Origin: Zemynaea arenosa
GTDB taxonomy: Bacteria > Pseudomonadota > Gammaproteobacteria > Burkholderiales > Burkholderiaceae_D
Reading direction: 5' to 3'
DNA: 46,777 nt
Assembly: GCF_004614185.1 (NCBI RefSeq)
Contig: NZ_SPVF01000248.1
Coordinates: 1-46,777, forward strand
Below, piece by piece: positions 1 to 8,368 of the stretch (the first letter of the stretch is position 1; each line of letters opens with the position of its first letter). The position numbers and the translations under genes were made by a program. The notes under the pieces are model-generated. The model was not told the DNA's origin, made no database searches, and saw only the letters and a program-made list of their open reading frames with translations.

Positions 1-187
1 TGGTGATGCCGCGTGCTTTTTCTTCCGGCGCCGCGTCGATCTGGTCGTAGGCCTTCGCTTCGCCGCCGAACTTCTTCGACAGGACGGTTGCGATTGCAGC
101 GGTCAGGGTGGTCTTGCCGTGGTCGACGTGACCGATGGTGCCGACGTTGACGTGCGGTTTAGTCCGCTCGAACTTTTCTTTTGCCAT
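1..187 (-). CDS. tuf: Elongation factor Tu, N-terminal fragment (cut by window edge)
   Basis: EF-Tu is the GTPase that delivers aminoacyl-tRNA to the ribosome in the cytoplasm. The 62 visible codons read [20 protein letters not shown] and continue through the P-loop GHVDHGKT to the start of switch I (ARGIT). The gene runs off the left edge, so about 330 residues are missing. The ATG at 187 is preceded by the Shine-Dalgarno AAGGAAG six bases upstream. It lies 82 bp downstream of fusA, the last position of a classical rpsL-rpsG-fusA-tuf operon. Betaproteobacteria usually carry a second tuf copy elsewhere; that cannot be judged here. Confidence 0.97.
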   Translation of the reverse strand, partial: MAKEKFERTKPHVNVGTIGHVDHGKTTLTAAIATVLSKKFGGEAKAYDQIDAAPEEKARGIT

Positions 188-225
188 TTCAATCTTCCTT
201 AAAAGAGCGATTTACTTGAATGATT

Positions 226-251
226 GCCTCCGGACCGGAAGACCCGGAGGC
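226..251 (-). other. Perfect hairpin in the fusA-tuf spacer
   Basis: GCCTCCGG (226-233) and CCGGAGGC (244-251) form a perfect 8-bp stem with a 10-base loop between the fusA stop and the tuf start. No T-run follows in the direction of transcription, so it is not a standard intrinsic terminator. It could be an mRNA processing or stability element that tunes tuf relative to fusA; this role is inference. Confidence 0.45.
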
Positions 252-269
252 TAAGGATGTCAAACTGTA

Positions 270-2375
270 TTACTTCGACTTCGCGGTCACGATCGCGTCG
301 ATGACGTGCTTCGGCGCTTCCGAATAGTGCTTGAATTCCATGGTGTAGGTCGCACGGCCCTGCGTTGCGGAACGCAGCGAGGTCGAGTAACCAAACATCT
401 CGGACAGCGGCACTTCGGCCTTGATGATCTTGCCGCCGCCACCCGGGATTTCGTCCATGCCCTGCACCATACCGCGGCGGGACGACAGGTCGCCCATCAC
501 GGTACCGGCGTAGTCTTCCGGCGTTTCCACTTCCACGGCCATCATCGGCTCCAGGATGACCGGCGACGCGCGCTTGCAGCCTTCCTTGAATGCCATCGAA
601 CCGGCCATGCGGAACGCGTTTTCATTCGAGTCCACGTCGTGGTAGGAACCGAAGGTCAGGGTGACCTTCACGTCCACCACCGGGTAGCCCGCCAGGACAC
701 CGGTCGTCAGCGTCTCGCGCACACCCTTTTCCACTGCCGGGATGTACTCGCGCGGCACCACGCCGCCCTTGATCGCGTCGACGAACTCGAAGCCCTTGCC
801 CGGCTCCTGCGGTTCCACGGTCAGGACTGCGTGGCCGTACTGGCCGCGGCCGCCCGACTGCTTGACGAACTTGCCTTCCACGTCGGTGACGGCCTTGCGG
901 ATGGTCTCGCGGTAGGCCACCTGCGGCTTGCCGACGGTCGCTTCCACGCCGAATTCACGCTTCATGCGGTCGACGATGATCTCCAGGTGCAGCTCGCCCA
1001 TACCACCGATGATGGTCTGGCCCGACTCTTCGTCGGTGCGCACGCGGAACGACGGGTCTTCCTGTGCCAGGCGGTTCAGCGCCAGGCCCATTTTTTCCTG
1101 GTCGGCCTTGGTCTTCGGCTCGACGGCCTGCTGGATCACCGGCTCCGGGAACACCATCTTTTCCAGGATGATCGGAGCGGCCGGGTCGCACAGGGTTTCA
1201 CCGGTGGTCGCTTCTTTCAGGCCCACGGCAGCGGCGATGTCGCCGGCGCGGACTTCCTTGATCTCTTCACGCTGGTTGGCGTGCATCTGCAGGATACGGC
1301 CGACGCGTTCTTTCTTGCCCTTGATCGGGTTGAACACGGTGTCGCCCGAGTTGATGACGCCCGAATACACGCGGAAGAAGATCAGCTGGCCCACGAACGG
1401 GTCGGTCATGATCTTGAAGGCCAGCGCGGCAAACTTCTCGTCGTCCGACGCACGGCGGGTGACCGGCTGGTCGTCCTCGTCGGTACCAGCGACCGGCGGA
1501 ATGTCGACCGGCGACGGCAGGTACTCGATGACCGCGTCCAGCATGGCCTGCACGCCCTTGTTCTTGAACGCGGTGCCGCACATCATCGGCACGATTTCGC
1601 CGTTGATGGTACGGGTGCGCAGCGCCTTCTTGATCTCTTCTTCGGACAGTTCGCCCTCTTCGAGATACTTGTTCATCAGGTCTTCGGTCGCTTCAGCAGC
1701 GGTCTCGACCAGCTTCTCGCGCCATTCTTCGGCTTGCGCCTGCAGTTCGGCCGGGATGTCGCGGTAGTCGAACTTCATGCCCTGGGACGCGTCGTCCCAG
1801 TAGATCGCGCGCATCTTGACCAGGTCAACCACGCCCTGGAAGTTGTCTTCCGCGCCGATCGGGATCTGCAGCGGGATCGGGTTGGCCTTCAGGCGCGCGC
1901 GCATCTGCTCGTACACCTTGAAGAAGTTGGCGCCGGTACGGTCCATCTTGTTGACGAAGGCGAGACGCGGCACCTTGTACTTGTTCGCCTGGCGCCACAC
2001 GGTTTCCGACTGCGGCTGCACGCCACCCACGGCGCAGTAGACCATGCAGGCGCCGTCCAGCACGCGCATGGAACGCTCCACCTCGATGGTGAAGTCCACG
2101 TGGCCCGGGGTATCGATGATGTTGAAGCGGTGCGGCTCGAAGTTGTTCGCCATGCCCTTCCAGAAGCAGGTGGTCGCGGCGGAGGTGATCGTGATGCCAC
2201 GCTCCTGCTCCTGCTCCATCCAGTCCATGGTGGCGGCGCCATCGTGCACTTCACCGATCTTGTGGTTCACACCGGTGTAGTACAGGATACGCTCGGTGGT
2301 GGTCGTTTTACCGGCGTCGATGTGAGCGGAAATACCGATGTTACGGTAGCGCTCAATGGGGGTAGTGCGTGCCAT
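270..2375 (-). CDS. fusA: Elongation factor G
   Basis: EF-G is the GTPase that drives ribosomal translocation and, with ribosome recycling factor, subunit splitting. The 701-residue product has the usual full length. It begins [20 protein letters not shown], with the P-loop [12 protein letters not shown] near residue 17, switch region ERGITI near 59, DTPGH near 88 and NKMD near 142. The domain II to V sequence continues intact to the C-terminus. It is the third gene of the str operon, 115 bp downstream of rpsG. That spacer holds a small dyad (CGAGCAC at 2408, GTGCTCG at 2433). No truncation or odd residue was seen. Nearly the whole gene is also open on the opposite strand, which reflects GC-rich codon use and not a second gene. 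Confidence 0.98.
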   Translation of the reverse strand: MARTTPIERYRNIGISAHIDAGKTTTTERILYYTGVNHKIGEVHDGAATMDWMEQEQERGITITSAATTCFWKGMANNFEPHRFNIIDTPGHVDFTIEVERSMRVLDGACMVYCAVGGVQPQSETVWRQANKYKVPRLAFVNKMDRTGANFFKVYEQMRARLKANPIPLQIPIGAEDNFQGVVDLVKMRAIYWDDASQGMKFDYRDIPAELQAQAEEWREKLVETAAEATEDLMNKYLEEGELSEEEIKKALRTRTINGEIVPMMCGTAFKNKGVQAMLDAVIEYLPSPVDIPPVAGTDEDDQPVTRRASDDEKFAALAFKIMTDPFVGQLIFFRVYSGVINSGDTVFNPIKGKKERVGRILQMHANQREEIKEVRAGDIAAAVGLKEATTGETLCDPAAPIILEKMVFPEPVIQQAVEPKTKADQEKMGLALNRLAQEDPSFRVRTDEESGQTIIGGMGELHLEIIVDRMKREFGVEATVGKPQVAYRETIRKAVTDVEGKFVKQSGGRGQYGHAVLTVEPQEPGKGFEFVDAIKGGVVPREYIPAVEKGVRETLTTGVLAGYPVVDVKVTLTFGSYHDVDSNENAFRMAGSMAFKEGCKRASPVILEPMMAVEVETPEDYAGTVMGDLSSRRGMVQGMDEIPGGGGKIIKAEVPLSEMFGYSTSLRSATQGRATYTMEFKHYSEAPKHVIDAIVTAKSK

Positions 2376-2490
2376 AAAAATATCCTAAATCTTTGAATGG
2401 ACAAAACCGAGCACCACTGCGTTACGCAAAATGTGCTCGGCCTGAACGTCATTCCGGCCACCCACGCGGATAGCCGGGTACTGCTGTGCT

Positions 2491-2961
2491 TTAGAAGCGG
2501 AAGTGCGAGAACGCGCGGTTCGCTTCTGCCATGCGGTGGACTTCGTCGCGGCGCTTCATCGCGCCACCACGCATTTCCGCAGCTTCCATCAGCTCACCGG
2601 CGAGGCGCAGCGGCATGGACTTTTCGCTCCGCTTGTTTGCGGCTTCGCGCAACCAACGCATGGAGAGAGCCATCCGGCGCACCGGGCGAACTTCCACCGG
2701 CACCTGGTAGTTGGCGCCACCGACGCGGCGGGATTTCACCTCGACCATCGGCTTGCAGTTGTTCAGGGCGGCGGTGAACACTTCCAGCGGGTCCTTGCCC
2801 GACTTGGTCTTGATCACATCGAACGCACCGTAGATGATGGATTCCGCGGTCGACTTTTTACCGTCGAGCATCAGAACGTTGACGAACTTGGCGACATCGG
2901 TATTGCCGAATTTCGGATCCGGCAGAATCTCGCGCTTGGGGACTTCACGACGACGTGGCAT
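2491..2961 (-). CDS. rpsG: 30S ribosomal protein S7
   Basis: S7 nucleates assembly of the 30S head by binding the 3' major domain of 16S rRNA; in enterobacteria it also represses translation of the str operon. The product is 156 residues, the normal length, beginning [20 protein letters not shown] and ending in the helix [12 protein letters not shown]. An upstream in-frame start at 3006 exists but would add 15 residues unlike any S7, so the ATG at 2961 is used; a GGAA-type Shine-Dalgarno lies just before it. It sits 123 bp downstream of rpsL and 115 bp upstream of fusA. Confidence 0.97.
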   Translation of the reverse strand: MPRRREVPKREILPDPKFGNTDVAKFVNVLMLDGKKSTAESIIYGAFDVIKTKSGKDPLEVFTAALNNCKPMVEVKSRRVGGANYQVPVEVRPVRRMALSMRWLREAANKRSEKSMPLRLAGELMEAAEMRGGAMKRRDEVHRMAEANRAFSHFRF

Positions 2962-3084
2962 TTCAATTCCTTCCTTGTCTTCAGTTGAGTGCCTCTTTGC
3001 TGGCACCCGCGTGGGCCCTCATGGCCTCACACTTACTCGGCCTTGCGGCCGCCTCAACTCAATCTTAAAAAGCTAAAAGCGAAA

Positions 3085-3468
3085 TTACTTCTTCGCCTGC
3101 TTAGCGCGCTTCGCACCGTACTTGGAGCGAGCCTGCTTACGGTCTTTCACGCCCTGGGTATCCAGCGCGCCGCGGACCATGTGGTAACGCACACCCGGCA
3201 AGTCCTTCACACGGCCGCCGCGGATCAGCACGACCGAGTGTTCCTGCAGGTTGTGGCCTTCACCGCCGATGTACGAAATGACTTCGAAACCGTTGGTCAG
3301 GCGCACTTTGGCGACTTTACGAAGTGCCGAGTTCGGCTTCTTCGGAGTGGTGGTGTACACGCGGGTGCACACGCCACGCTTTTGCGGGCAGTTTTCAAGT
3401 GCCGGCGACTTGCTCTTCACGATCGCAGCCACGCGGGGCTTGCGGATCAGCTGATTGATGGTTGGCAT
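3085..3468 (-). CDS. rpsL: 30S ribosomal protein S12
   Basis: S12 sits at the decoding centre and controls tRNA selection accuracy. The 127-residue product begins [12 protein letters not shown] and has a lysine-rich tail ([10 protein letters not shown]). The streptomycin-determining residues are wild type: Lys43 in [10 protein letters not shown] and Lys88 in [10 protein letters not shown], so no streptomycin-resistance mutation is seen. A longer frame uses a TTG at 3480 and adds four residues; the ATG at 3468 matches the family start. It is the first gene of the str operon, with the promoter about 175 bp upstream. Confidence 0.97.
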   Translation of the reverse strand: MPTINQLIRKPRVAAIVKSKSPALENCPQKRGVCTRVYTTTPKKPNSALRKVAKVRLTNGFEVISYIGGEGHNLQEHSVVLIRGGRVKDLPGVRYHMVRGALDTQGVKDRKQARSKYGAKRAKQAKK

Positions 3469-3807
3469 CTTTATTTCCAACTAAGTGCTGCTACATTGAC
3501 ATCCCGGACCCATCTACCTATGGGTTCAGGGGCTAAAACCTTGTCCCGACCACTGTACTTCAGAGACGCCGACAGCCACTCAACGCAGATGAGCGGCCAA
3601 AGATGCGTAAACGATGTGCAGAATAAAATCGAGAACTCGCGAGTATAGACCGGTGACTGACGCAGGTCAACCGCTTTCGCTCTCAGGCGTTGGGGTGAAA
3701 GTGACGACGCGCTGCAACGGTTCCTCTAAGGAAATGCTGTATCTGCGCGGAAAATAGGCACATAATAGACCCTTTGCGCCGCCCGGGCGCCCCTGTTCCC
3801 GCTTCAC
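3469..3807. other. Divergent intergenic region between rpsL and the phosphoethanolamine transferase gene
   Basis: These 339 bp separate two divergent transcription units. The rpsL side carries the strong str promoter (3642-3670) and a leader of roughly 165 nt. On the other side a CATAAT box at 3761-3766 could be a -10 element for the gene at 3808, but no good -35 is seen 16-18 bp upstream. No small gene or convincing structured RNA is visible. Confidence 0.6.
3642..3670 (-). promoter_or_regulatory. Sigma-70 promoter of the str operon
   Basis: Read on the minus strand there is TTGACC (3670-3665), a 17-bp spacer and TATACT (3647-3642). This is a near-consensus sigma-70 promoter in the right direction and place for rpsL-rpsG-fusA-tuf. 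Transcription would start near 3635. Confidence 0.8.
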
Positions 3808-5781
3808 ATGCGACACCTGCTGCGCCCCGCAAATCTCTATTTATTAGTCACCTACGTGCTGATTTCGGCCGTGCCGTTTGCCGGCAACCTGTTCGGCAAG
3901 CCGGTCGAGCACCCGTACCAGGTGCTGGGCATCGAGGTGATCGGCTGGATCGCGGCCTGGGCCGTGTTCAAGCGCCCGGCCTGGTTCCACATCCTGCTGC
4001 TGCCCGCCTTCCTGGCGCTGCCGACCGAACTGTACCTGTTCAAGTTCTACGGCCAGGGCATCTCCACTCACCACCTGGGCATCATCGCCGAGACCAGCCC
4101 TAAGGAGGCCATGGAATTCATGGGCTCCAAGGTGTGGCTGCTGGCGGGGGTGCTGCTGGCGGTGATCCTATGGTTTGGCACGACCTTCCGCGTGGCGCTC
4201 AAAACGCGCGACCTGGACTGGGCCGATATGTCGCGCTGGGTGGCGCTGGCGGTGCTCGCCGTGGGTGCGGGCGTGCTGGGCTGGGGCTACGAATTCGGCA
4301 TCCAAGCCAAGGACGTGGAGCCGGTGGTGGCGTCGGCCTCCATCGTCACCGATTCGCCGGTGTCGCACTCGCTGCCGTCCAATATTCACCTGACCAAGGC
4401 GGCCGGCAAGCGGCCGGTGCCGCCCAAGGCGTCCCCGATTCCGTCCGCCAGCAGCGTGGTGAGCGCGGCCAGTGAAGAGGACGACGAGGAAGAAGAGACC
4501 AATCCGGACGACGAAGCCGTCGACGGCGTGCACAAGACGGGCCTCAAGTGGCGCGAGCTGCCGCACTGGGCCAAGCTGCCCTTCCACTTCGACGAGTTTG
4601 CCCAGACCTGGCCGTTCGGCCTGATGGCGCGCGGCGTGGACTTCTATAACGAGCGCAAGTACCTGGCGGAGCTGAACCAGCGCAGCGCCAGCTTCAAGTT
4701 CGGCGCGCACCAGGCCACCCAGGACGCCAAGCCGGAAGTGGTGGTGCTGGTGATCGGCGAATCGTCGCGCTACGACCGCTGGAGCCTGAACGGCTACGAG
4801 CGTGAGACCAACCCGCTGCTCAAGCAGCAGGAGAACCTGGTGGTGCTGCCCGATGTGGTGACCTCGGTCTCGGCCACGCGCCTGTCGGTCCCGGTCATCA
4901 TCTCGCGCAAGCCCGCGATGCAAAGCCTGAAGGACGGCTTCACCGAAAAGTCCTTCCTCACCGCCTACAAGGAAGCCGGGTTCAAGACCTTCTGGCTGTC
5001 CAACCAGATTTCGTTCGGCCAGTTCGACACGCCGGTGTCGGTGTTCGCCAAGGAGGCGGACGTGATCCAGTTCCTGAACCTGGGCGGCTTCACCAATGCG
5101 TCCAGTTTCGACTCGGTGCTGTTCGACCCGCTCAAGATCGCGCTCAACGACCCCGCGCCGAAAAAGCTGATCGTGCTGCACTCGCTGGGCAGCCACTGGA
5201 ACTACAGCCAGCGCTACCCGGCCGAATTCGACAAATGGAAGCCCTCGCTGTACGGCGTGGACAAGCCGGTCTACACGGACCTCAAGATCAAGCCGCAGCT
5301 GAACAACAGCTACGACAACGCGATCCTGTACACGGACTGGTTCCTGTCCAACGTGATCGACACGCTCAAGCACGCCAACGAACTGAGCTCGCTGGTGTAC
5401 GTGTCCGACCACGGGCAGACCCTGTACGACAACAGCTGCAACCTCGCCTTCCACGGCCACAACACGCAGTACGAATTCCACGTGCCCGCCTTCGTCTGGT
5501 ACTCGGAGCAGTTCAAGGAGCGCTATCCGGGCAAGGTCGAGCAGCTGGTCATGCACCGTAAGTCCAGGCTCGCGACCGAGAACATGTTCCACACCCTGCT
5601 GGACATGGGCGACATCCGCTACCCCACCGAGCGCCTCGACTGGAGCTTCGTGAACCCGCAGTTCAAGCCGCACAAGCGCTATGTCGACAGCTACGGCTGG
5701 ACCAATTACGATAACGCCAGCTTCAAAGGCGACTGCCGCGAAGTGATCGACAAGGGCAAGCCACTCAAGCAGGACAAATAA
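3808..5781 (+). CDS. Phosphoethanolamine transferase-like membrane enzyme (EptA/CptA superfamily)
   Basis: Proteins of this alkaline-phosphatase-fold family move phosphoethanolamine from phosphatidylethanolamine to lipid A or LPS core sugars on the periplasmic face of the inner membrane. The 657-residue product has five predicted membrane segments (about 10-30, 39-54, 59-78, 109-127, 143-163), then a periplasmic sulfatase-type domain. The metal ligand Glu318 lies in VIGESSRYD, the likely nucleophile Thr357 in SVSATRLSVP, and a metal site in SDHGQT (Asp534, His535). The cysteines that flank the nucleophile in EptA/MCR enzymes are replaced by Ser and Val. A Pro/Ser linker with an acidic run (residues 222-236, EEDDEEEE) joins the two halves, which is unusual. 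No clear Shine-Dalgarno precedes the ATG. The acceptor is unknown; a CptA-like core-heptose role is as likely as lipid A. Confidence 0.85.
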   Translation: MRHLLRPANLYLLVTYVLISAVPFAGNLFGKPVEHPYQVLGIEVIGWIAAWAVFKRPAWFHILLLPAFLALPTELYLFKFYGQGISTHHLGIIAETSPKEAMEFMGSKVWLLAGVLLAVILWFGTTFRVALKTRDLDWADMSRWVALAVLAVGAGVLGWGYEFGIQAKDVEPVVASASIVTDSPVSHSLPSNIHLTKAAGKRPVPPKASPIPSASSVVSAASEEDDEEEETNPDDEAVDGVHKTGLKWRELPHWAKLPFHFDEFAQTWPFGLMARGVDFYNERKYLAELNQRSASFKFGAHQATQDAKPEVVVLVIGESSRYDRWSLNGYERETNPLLKQQENLVVLPDVVTSVSATRLSVPVIISRKPAMQSLKDGFTEKSFLTAYKEAGFKTFWLSNQISFGQFDTPVSVFAKEADVIQFLNLGGFTNASSFDSVLFDPLKIALNDPAPKKLIVLHSLGSHWNYSQRYPAEFDKWKPSLYGVDKPVYTDLKIKPQLNNSYDNAILYTDWFLSNVIDTLKHANELSSLVYVSDHGQTLYDNSCNLAFHGHNTQYEFHVPAFVWYSEQFKERYPGKVEQLVMHRKSRLATENMFHTLLDMGDIRYPTERLDWSFVNPQFKPHKRYVDSYGWTNYDNASFKGDCREVIDKGKPLKQDK

Positions 5782-5799
5782 TCCGCACGGAGGCGCAGC

Positions 5800-6948
5800 A
5801 TGGACGGAGGCAAACGGATCGTTTCAATCGACATGCTGCGCGGGCTGGTGGTGGCGCTGATGGCGCTGGACCATGTGCGGGACTTCTACGGCTTCGCGCC
5901 CTTCATCGCGGAAGACCTGGCGGCCACCACGCCGGGCTGGTTCTGGACCCGCTGGATCACCCACCTGTGCGCGCCGGTGTTTGTCTTCCTGGCCGGGAGC
6001 TCCGCTTTCCTGCGCGGGCAGAAGACCGGGCTGCCGGATCTCTCGCGCTACCTCGTCACCCGCGGCCTGCTGCTGATCGCGCTGGAGGTCACGTGGATCA
6101 GCTTCTCGTGGCAGCTCAATTACCAGTTCACCATCCTGCAGGTGCTGTGGGCCCTCGGCGCGGGCATGATCGTGCTCGCGGCCCTGGCGTGGCTGCCCCG
6201 CTGGGCCATCGCGCTGGTCGCGGCGGCGCTGATCCTGCCGCATAACCTGCTGGATCAGGTGCACGTCGCCTCGCCGCTGTGGTTCGCCTGGCACGAGCAG
6301 AACTTCCAGCCGGTCGCCGGTGGCTACGGCGTGATGTTCATGTACCCGCTGATGCCCTGGCTCGGCCTGATCGCCGCGGGCTACGCTTTCGGACCCGTGT
6401 TCCAGCTTGCGCCCGAGCGCCGCCAGCGCATCCTGTGGGGCACGGGCCTGGTGCTGCTGGCCGCCTTCGTGATCCTGCGCCTGCCCAATGTGTACGGCGA
6501 CCCGGACCCATGGACGTCGCCCGGCCGCGGAACGATGTTCGACCTGATGGCCTTCATGAAGGTGCAGAAGTATCCGCCCTCGCTGCTCTACCTGTGCGCC
6601 ACCGGCGGCATCGGTCTCCTGCTGCTGGCCGCCTTCGAGCGGGTGCGCAGCTTCGAGCCACTGCTCACCTTCGGCCGCCACCCGCTGTTCTTCTACGTGA
6701 TCCACATCGCGCTGATCCACGCGAGTTCGCGCGTGTATGCGCAGCTGCGCTACGGCGACCTGCCCAACTTCTTCCAGGCCGTGCCGCACATGCCGAACGG
6801 CTCCGAGCCTTCGCTCACCGTGGTGTACGTGGCCTGGGCAGTGGTCTTGCTGGTGATGTTCGCGCTGTGCCGCGCGTGGGCACAATGGCTGTTGAAGCGG
6901 CGCCCGGCTAGCCCTCAGCCGCGCCAGTCCACCAGCGGCGTGTCGTAG
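5800..6948 (+). CDS. DUF1624 / heparan-alpha-glucosaminide N-acetyltransferase-like membrane protein
   Basis: The 382-residue polytopic membrane protein has the family hallmark at its N-terminus: RIVSIDMLRGL (about 6-16), MALDHVRDFY (21-30) and CAPVFVFLAGSSAF (57-70). About ten hydrophobic segments follow. Relatives of the HGSNAT_cat family (formerly DUF1624) transfer acyl groups across the membrane to sugars; the bacterial substrate is mostly unknown. A strong Shine-Dalgarno GGAGG lies six bases before the ATG, and the gap to the upstream phosphoethanolamine-transferase gene is 18 bp, so the two are probably cotranscribed and may both modify cell-surface glycans (inference). Its 3' end overlaps the convergent DUF1643 gene by 34 bp. 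Confidence 0.82.
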   Translation: MDGGKRIVSIDMLRGLVVALMALDHVRDFYGFAPFIAEDLAATTPGWFWTRWITHLCAPVFVFLAGSSAFLRGQKTGLPDLSRYLVTRGLLLIALEVTWISFSWQLNYQFTILQVLWALGAGMIVLAALAWLPRWAIALVAAALILPHNLLDQVHVASPLWFAWHEQNFQPVAGGYGVMFMYPLMPWLGLIAAGYAFGPVFQLAPERRQRILWGTGLVLLAAFVILRLPNVYGDPDPWTSPGRGTMFDLMAFMKVQKYPPSLLYLCATGGIGLLLLAAFERVRSFEPLLTFGRHPLFFYVIHIALIHASSRVYAQLRYGDLPNFFQAVPHMPNGSEPSLTVVYVAWAVVLLVMFALCRAWAQWLLKRRPASPQPRQSTSGVS

Positions 6949-7400
6949 CCGAGCATCAACGGGTGCAGCGGATCGCCCGACTGCGCCAGCCCGAACACCC
7001 GCACCGGCTTGCCGGAAGCGAGCAGCCGGTCGCGCAGCGCATCGAGCCGCGCATGCAGGCGCACCGGCAGCTTGGCGCGGCTGCCCCAGCACGGCACCAG
7101 CACGTCGGCGTGCGCGATGATGGCGCGCAGGTGGCGGTCGTTGTACGGTCCCACCGGATCGTCCGCGCGGCCCAGTTCCGCCACGTCGGTCGCGCGGAAC
7201 GCGAACGCATTCCCCACGATGAAGCGCCGCCCGTCGTTGCGCTGCGTGAAGCCGATCCACTTGCGTACCGTGTGGTCATCCTCGGTCGCCGTCGCGGTCG
7301 AGCCGTTGATGCCGAAATAGGCAAACACCAGCCCATGCGCCTGCACCTCGCGCTCCAGGCGATACCGGTACATCCCGCATCTGCTGATCACTGCCGTCAT
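6915..7400 (-). CDS. DUF1643 domain-containing protein
   Basis: The 161-residue soluble protein matches the DUF1643 family in pattern: N-terminal CGMYRYRLER, a central FGINGSTATATEDDHTVRKW segment, and near the C-terminus VLVPCWGSRAKLP. The function of this family is unknown. The ATG at 7400 begins MTAVISRCGMYRYRL; an upstream in-frame start at 7475 would add 25 Cys-rich residues not expected for the family. The gene is alone on the minus strand and its stop lies inside the end of the convergent DUF1624-like gene (34-bp overlap). Confidence 0.75.
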   Translation of the reverse strand: MTAVISRCGMYRYRLEREVQAHGLVFAYFGINGSTATATEDDHTVRKWIGFTQRNDGRRFIVGNAFAFRATDVAELGRADDPVGPYNDRHLRAIIAHADVLVPCWGSRAKLPVRLHARLDALRDRLLASGKPVRVFGLAQSGDPLHPLMLGYDTPLVDWRG

Positions 7401-7519
7401 GGGCGCCGATTCTACCGTGCGGCTGCACGCGCGGCATATGCATGGCGCGACAATTTCACGACACCCCGCGCACATACACAGGTGCTACGGTTCTTCTTTT
7501 GCCCATGGAGACCCGCCGC

Positions 7520-8368
7520 ATGATCCGCCCCGCCCTCGCCGCCCTTTGCCTCTGCCTCGGCACCGCCGCCTTCGCACACGCGGCCCAGCCGGAACTCGAC
7601 ATCAAGCTGGAGCCCTACCGCAAATCGATCGCAGTGCATGCCACGGTGGCGGGCCAGCCGGGCTTCTTTGGCTTCGACAGTGCGGGCGGCATCAGCCTGG
7701 TGTCGCCGCAGCTGGCGCAGAAGGCGGGGCTGCAGCCGTGGGGGATGCTGAGCGGGTATTCAATGACGCGCAACCGCTTCGACATTCCGCAGCTGGAGGG
7801 CCTGCCGGTGACCCTCGGTGGCCGGAGCTGGACGCCGCGCGGACTGGGCGTCATGGACGTGGCCCCGCTCTACGCCAAGGACAACACCCTGCCCATCGAC
7901 GGCAACCTCGCGCTCGACCTCTTCGAGGGCAAGGTGGTGACCCTGGACGTGCCGCACATGCACCTGTACGTGGAGTCGCCCGACAGCCTGCGCGAGCGCG
8001 TCGCCGGTGCCATCGAAGTGCCGATGCGCGTGGCGCGCGAGTGGCAGGGGCGGACCCTGAGCGTGTCACTGGGCGTGAAATCGCCCAAGGGCCTGGTGTG
8101 GTTCGAGCTCGATTCCGGCAATGGCGGCGTGGTGCTGGTGTCCAAGCCCTTCGCGTCCCTCTTCAACCTCGATCCGGCCAAGGAAGGCCCGCAGAAGGTG
8201 CGCCTGGAGCTGGCCCCCGGCTACACGCTGGAGTCGGAGATGGGCATGACGCCCGATATGATCATCGACGGAAACGTCGGCATGATCCTGCTGCGCCAGG
8301 CCGTGGTGACGCTGGACCTGGCCAACAGCCGCGCGTGGATCAAGCCGGTGCCGCCGGCGCAGCCGTAA
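7520..8368 (+). CDS. Periplasmic retropepsin-like aspartic protease, two-lobed
   Basis: The 282-residue product starts with a Sec signal peptide (MIRPALAALCLCLGTAAFAH, cleavage near residue 22). Two similar halves follow. Lobe 1 has FGFDSAGGISLVS with Asp53 and later PIDGNLALDLF (127 onward); lobe 2 has FELDSGNGGVVLV with Asp198 and later IIDGNVGMILL (249 onward). Each lobe ends in a VVTLD strand. This is the pattern of a single-chain aspartic protease built from two retropepsin-like units. The first active-site triplet is DSA, not DTG/DSG, so activity is uncertain. The frame opens at 7442, but the ATG at 7520 has GGAG nine bases upstream and directly begins the signal peptide. The 3' end overlaps the convergent MutS-like gene by 29 bp. 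Confidence 0.7.
   Translation: MIRPALAALCLCLGTAAFAHAAQPELDIKLEPYRKSIAVHATVAGQPGFFGFDSAGGISLVSPQLAQKAGLQPWGMLSGYSMTRNRFDIPQLEGLPVTLGGRSWTPRGLGVMDVAPLYAKDNTLPIDGNLALDLFEGKVVTLDVPHMHLYVESPDSLRERVAGAIEVPMRVAREWQGRTLSVSLGVKSPKGLVWFELDSGNGGVVLVSKPFASLFNLDPAKEGPQKVRLELAPGYTLESEMGMTPDMIIDGNVGMILLRQAVVTLDLANSRAWIKPVPPAQP

Noticed and set aside
306-2396. Long plus-strand frame (696 codons) opposite fusA
   Set aside because: It mirrors fusA almost exactly, has His/Arg/Leu-rich composition without any recognisable domain, and arises from GC-rich codon bias.
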